Part shown: piece by piece, positions 62,571 to 64,000 of the stretch
Layout: the number at the start of each line of letters is the position of its first letter
Numbering within the stretch: the stretch's first letter is position 1
Assembly (NCBI GenBank): GCA_022539475.1
Contig: VCMS01000169.1
Span: forward strand, 62,001-126,000
Direction of reading: 5' to 3'
From: Gracilaria domingensis
Lineage: Eukaryota > Rhodophyta > Florideophyceae > Gracilariales > Gracilariaceae
DNA: 64,000 nucleotides
Notes under the pieces: generated by a model
Seen by the model: the letters and a program-made list of their open reading frames with translations, nothing else
The model's database searches: none
What the model was told of the DNA's origin: nothing
Translations under genes and position numbers: made by a program

Positions 62571-63824
62571 TTGCCGAAGGCACATAGGTCGGAGCTGCTA
62601 AGTGTCTCAGATCTCAGAGATGTACACCATCTTGTCTTTTGGCACGCTGCAAGGGCTGAACATCGCCTACGGGCGGAGACATTTGGTATGCAGTATCCTC
62701 GTACTCGGCCGACAGGTATGGATGATGAAGAGGTGCTGTGGGTTGCTGCGAAGGAGCATGACGAATTTGGGCAAATGTTCTTCGCCCGAATGCAAGCTGA
62801 ACTAAGGCAGAATGGATATTGCGTGCTTGATGGCTTTGCGACGGATAATGGTGTCTCTAAATGGGAGGAGTGGGAAGAAGTTCGGGAGTTCGGAGATGTG
62901 TCGGGGAAGTTGGTGGAATTCTTCGAGAATGAGTATGGAGCGATGCAGGATATACCGAAAGGGGAGGAACAGAAGTCGTTTGTTCAAATCATCATCGATG
63001 ATGAAGAATGGAAGGACCGGAGCGATGGACCATTTGAGGGGAGAGTGATGTCGACACGTTGGGGTACGGTGGAGAAGCCGGAGGATAATGAGGAGCTCAG
63101 GTGGGTTGTAAGATGGCGTGCTTTACTTGATGTTCGAATGGGTACAATTGCTGCGGCTTTGGGACTATGGGACAGTGAAAGGGAAGCTGTGAAGATGTAC
63201 ACTCCGAAAACTGGTGGTCGATTTCTGGGGACCACGAGAAAGTGCAAGCGCCAGACGCTGCACACCGACCTCAGTGGTCTGGTTACGAAGGAAACAATGA
63301 ATACTGGTAACCCCGGATACTTTTTAATGGCCTCTGGGAAAGAGCGCTTTCCTCTCTGGGTGAGCGCTGGAAGCCATCAACTGGTGGGGATGAACAACCA
63401 ACAGTTGCGAGTGATGTCGGAGGTGTATCCAGCGAAGAAGATAATCATCCCACCGTACTCTGTATTCGTGGGCCGTGGTGATGTGACACATGCTGGAGCA
63501 AGTGGGAAGGACAAGGTGGATAGGCTCGAGTCTATGGATTTGCTGGTTAGATACCACATGTACATGGTACCAGAGGGCTACGCACTACCTGATGCTGTTC
63601 ATCAGGTGCAGGATTTCCGACCCACGTTTGTCAATGGTGACGAGGAGGAGGAGGCGGAGGATGAACTGTTGTCCGATAAGGAGGGTGGAGCGGTTGACAT
63701 GGAAGAAGACCAAGTGGTCGTGGAGATTGGTGTGGAAGCGGACGCCGGTAGAACCGAAGTGCTCGAGAGTAGTAGTGATGACGATTTGCCAATAATGAGG
63801 CTGCGAGCGCCTCGAAGTGGATGA
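62571..63824 (+). CDS. 2-oxoglutarate/Fe(II) dioxygenase-like protein
   Basis: About 417 residues. The double-stranded beta-helix metal triad is suggested by His231-x-Asp233 (QTLHTDLSG), His307 (GRGDVTHAGAS) and a 2-oxoglutarate-binding Arg (318 or 327, DRLESMDLLVRYHMY). Between them run GNPGYFLMASGKERFPLWVS and KIIIPPYSVFVGRGD, a typical jelly-roll strand order. It is followed by a Glu/Asp-rich tail. Enzymes of this fold demethylate or hydroxylate nucleic-acid bases (TET/JBP, AlkB), proteins or small molecules; which applies is unknown. The plant/fungal phytanoyl-CoA hydroxylase-like branch is an alternative. The first in-frame ATG is well inside (residue 40), so translation may start upstream. 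Confidence 0.55.
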   Translation: MPKAHRSELLSVSDLRDVHHLVFWHAARAEHRLRAETFGMQYPRTRPTGMDDEEVLWVAAKEHDEFGQMFFARMQAELRQNGYCVLDGFATDNGVSKWEEWEEVREFGDVSGKLVEFFENEYGAMQDIPKGEEQKSFVQIIIDDEEWKDRSDGPFEGRVMSTRWGTVEKPEDNEELRWVVRWRALLDVRMGTIAAALGLWDSEREAVKMYTPKTGGRFLGTTRKCKRQTLHTDLSGLVTKETMNTGNPGYFLMASGKERFPLWVSAGSHQLVGMNNQQLRVMSEVYPAKKIIIPPYSVFVGRGDVTHAGASGKDKVDRLESMDLLVRYHMYMVPEGYALPDAVHQVQDFRPTFVNGDEEEEAEDELLSDKEGGAVDMEEDQVVVEIGVEADAGRTEVLESSSDDDLPIMRLRAPRSG

Positions 63825-64000
63825 GAATGAGATGATTAGTAAATTATGAGTGTCTTGCGAGTATTAAGAGTAGTATACTATTGCAAGGCTATACATATGA
63901 ACATGGAAAAGGTGCGGCAGGCTGGTAATTGAACAAATGTCATACGTCTTTGGTCCAGTTTCGTCTAATTGCAACATGCCACATGCTCGGTATCGTTAAC
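63825..64000. other. 3' flank of the plus cluster
   Basis: AT-rich, no gene recognised. TAGTATACTA-type short palindrome near 63872-63881. Confidence 0.35.

Noticed and set aside
1-64000. tRNA and rRNA genes
   Set aside because: No cloverleaf box pattern or rRNA-like stretch was noticed by eye on either strand; a covariance-model scan would be needed to be sure.

Overview
The window is nuclear DNA of a eukaryote, most likely a red alga and perhaps a florideophyte. That is an inference from its make-up: intron-poor, tightly packed, GC-rich host genes (secreted L-type lectin, Hint-domain secreted protein, carotenoid oxygenase, DUF1399 glycine-rich protein) sit as an island between long transposon-filled stretches of more even base composition. 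Two runs of N (35371-35969 and 56776-56837) and many single-base indels between near-identical copies show a draft assembly, so some broken frames may be sequence errors.

Layout. 1-4.3 kb is a graveyard of LINE 3' ends in both orientations, each ending in a stem-loop whose pairing is kept while its sequence changes. 4.7-18.4 kb is the host gene island: L-type lectin (-), secreted protein of unknown family (-), Tudor-like protein (-), two-finger C2H2 protein (-), Hint protein (+), carotenoid cleavage oxygenase (-), small acylated protein (+), GRDP-like protein (+) and an ankyrin gene cut short by a PIF/Harbinger insertion. 18.4-22.6 kb holds the Harbinger transposase, tail to tail with a decayed GH13-like gene. 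22.7-26.2 kb is a truncated Plavaka-like DNA transposon, followed by a coiled-coil-encoding repeat-bounded element (26.2-28.1 kb).

28.2-31.96 kb and 38.63-42.41 kb are the two arms of a large inverted duplication. It carries the 3' end of an ECM29-like proteasome adaptor gene and an ERGIC-53-like cargo lectin. The right arm runs on into more of ECM29 and then into serine palmitoyltransferase LCB2 remains. Between the arms lie a decayed gene of unknown function, an assembly gap, a third Plavaka fragment and a foldback element.

47.2-52.56 kb is the best Plavaka copy. Its transposase frame ends tail to tail, with a 4-base overlap, against a minus-strand gene cluster (52.56-58.3 kb) that encodes a coiled-coil protein, a basic low-complexity protein, a SET domain and a beta-class DNA methyltransferase. 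A second cluster on the plus strand (59.9-63.8 kb) encodes a basic protein, a ParB-like protein and a 2-oxoglutarate/Fe(II) oxygenase-like protein. The clusters diverge from a control region of about 1.4 kb that contains the same roughly 85-bp leader in inverted orientation, a dense array of GCAAT/ATTGC words and two foldback elements. I regard this chromatin- and DNA-modifying gene set, possibly carried by a mobile element, as the most interesting part of the window.
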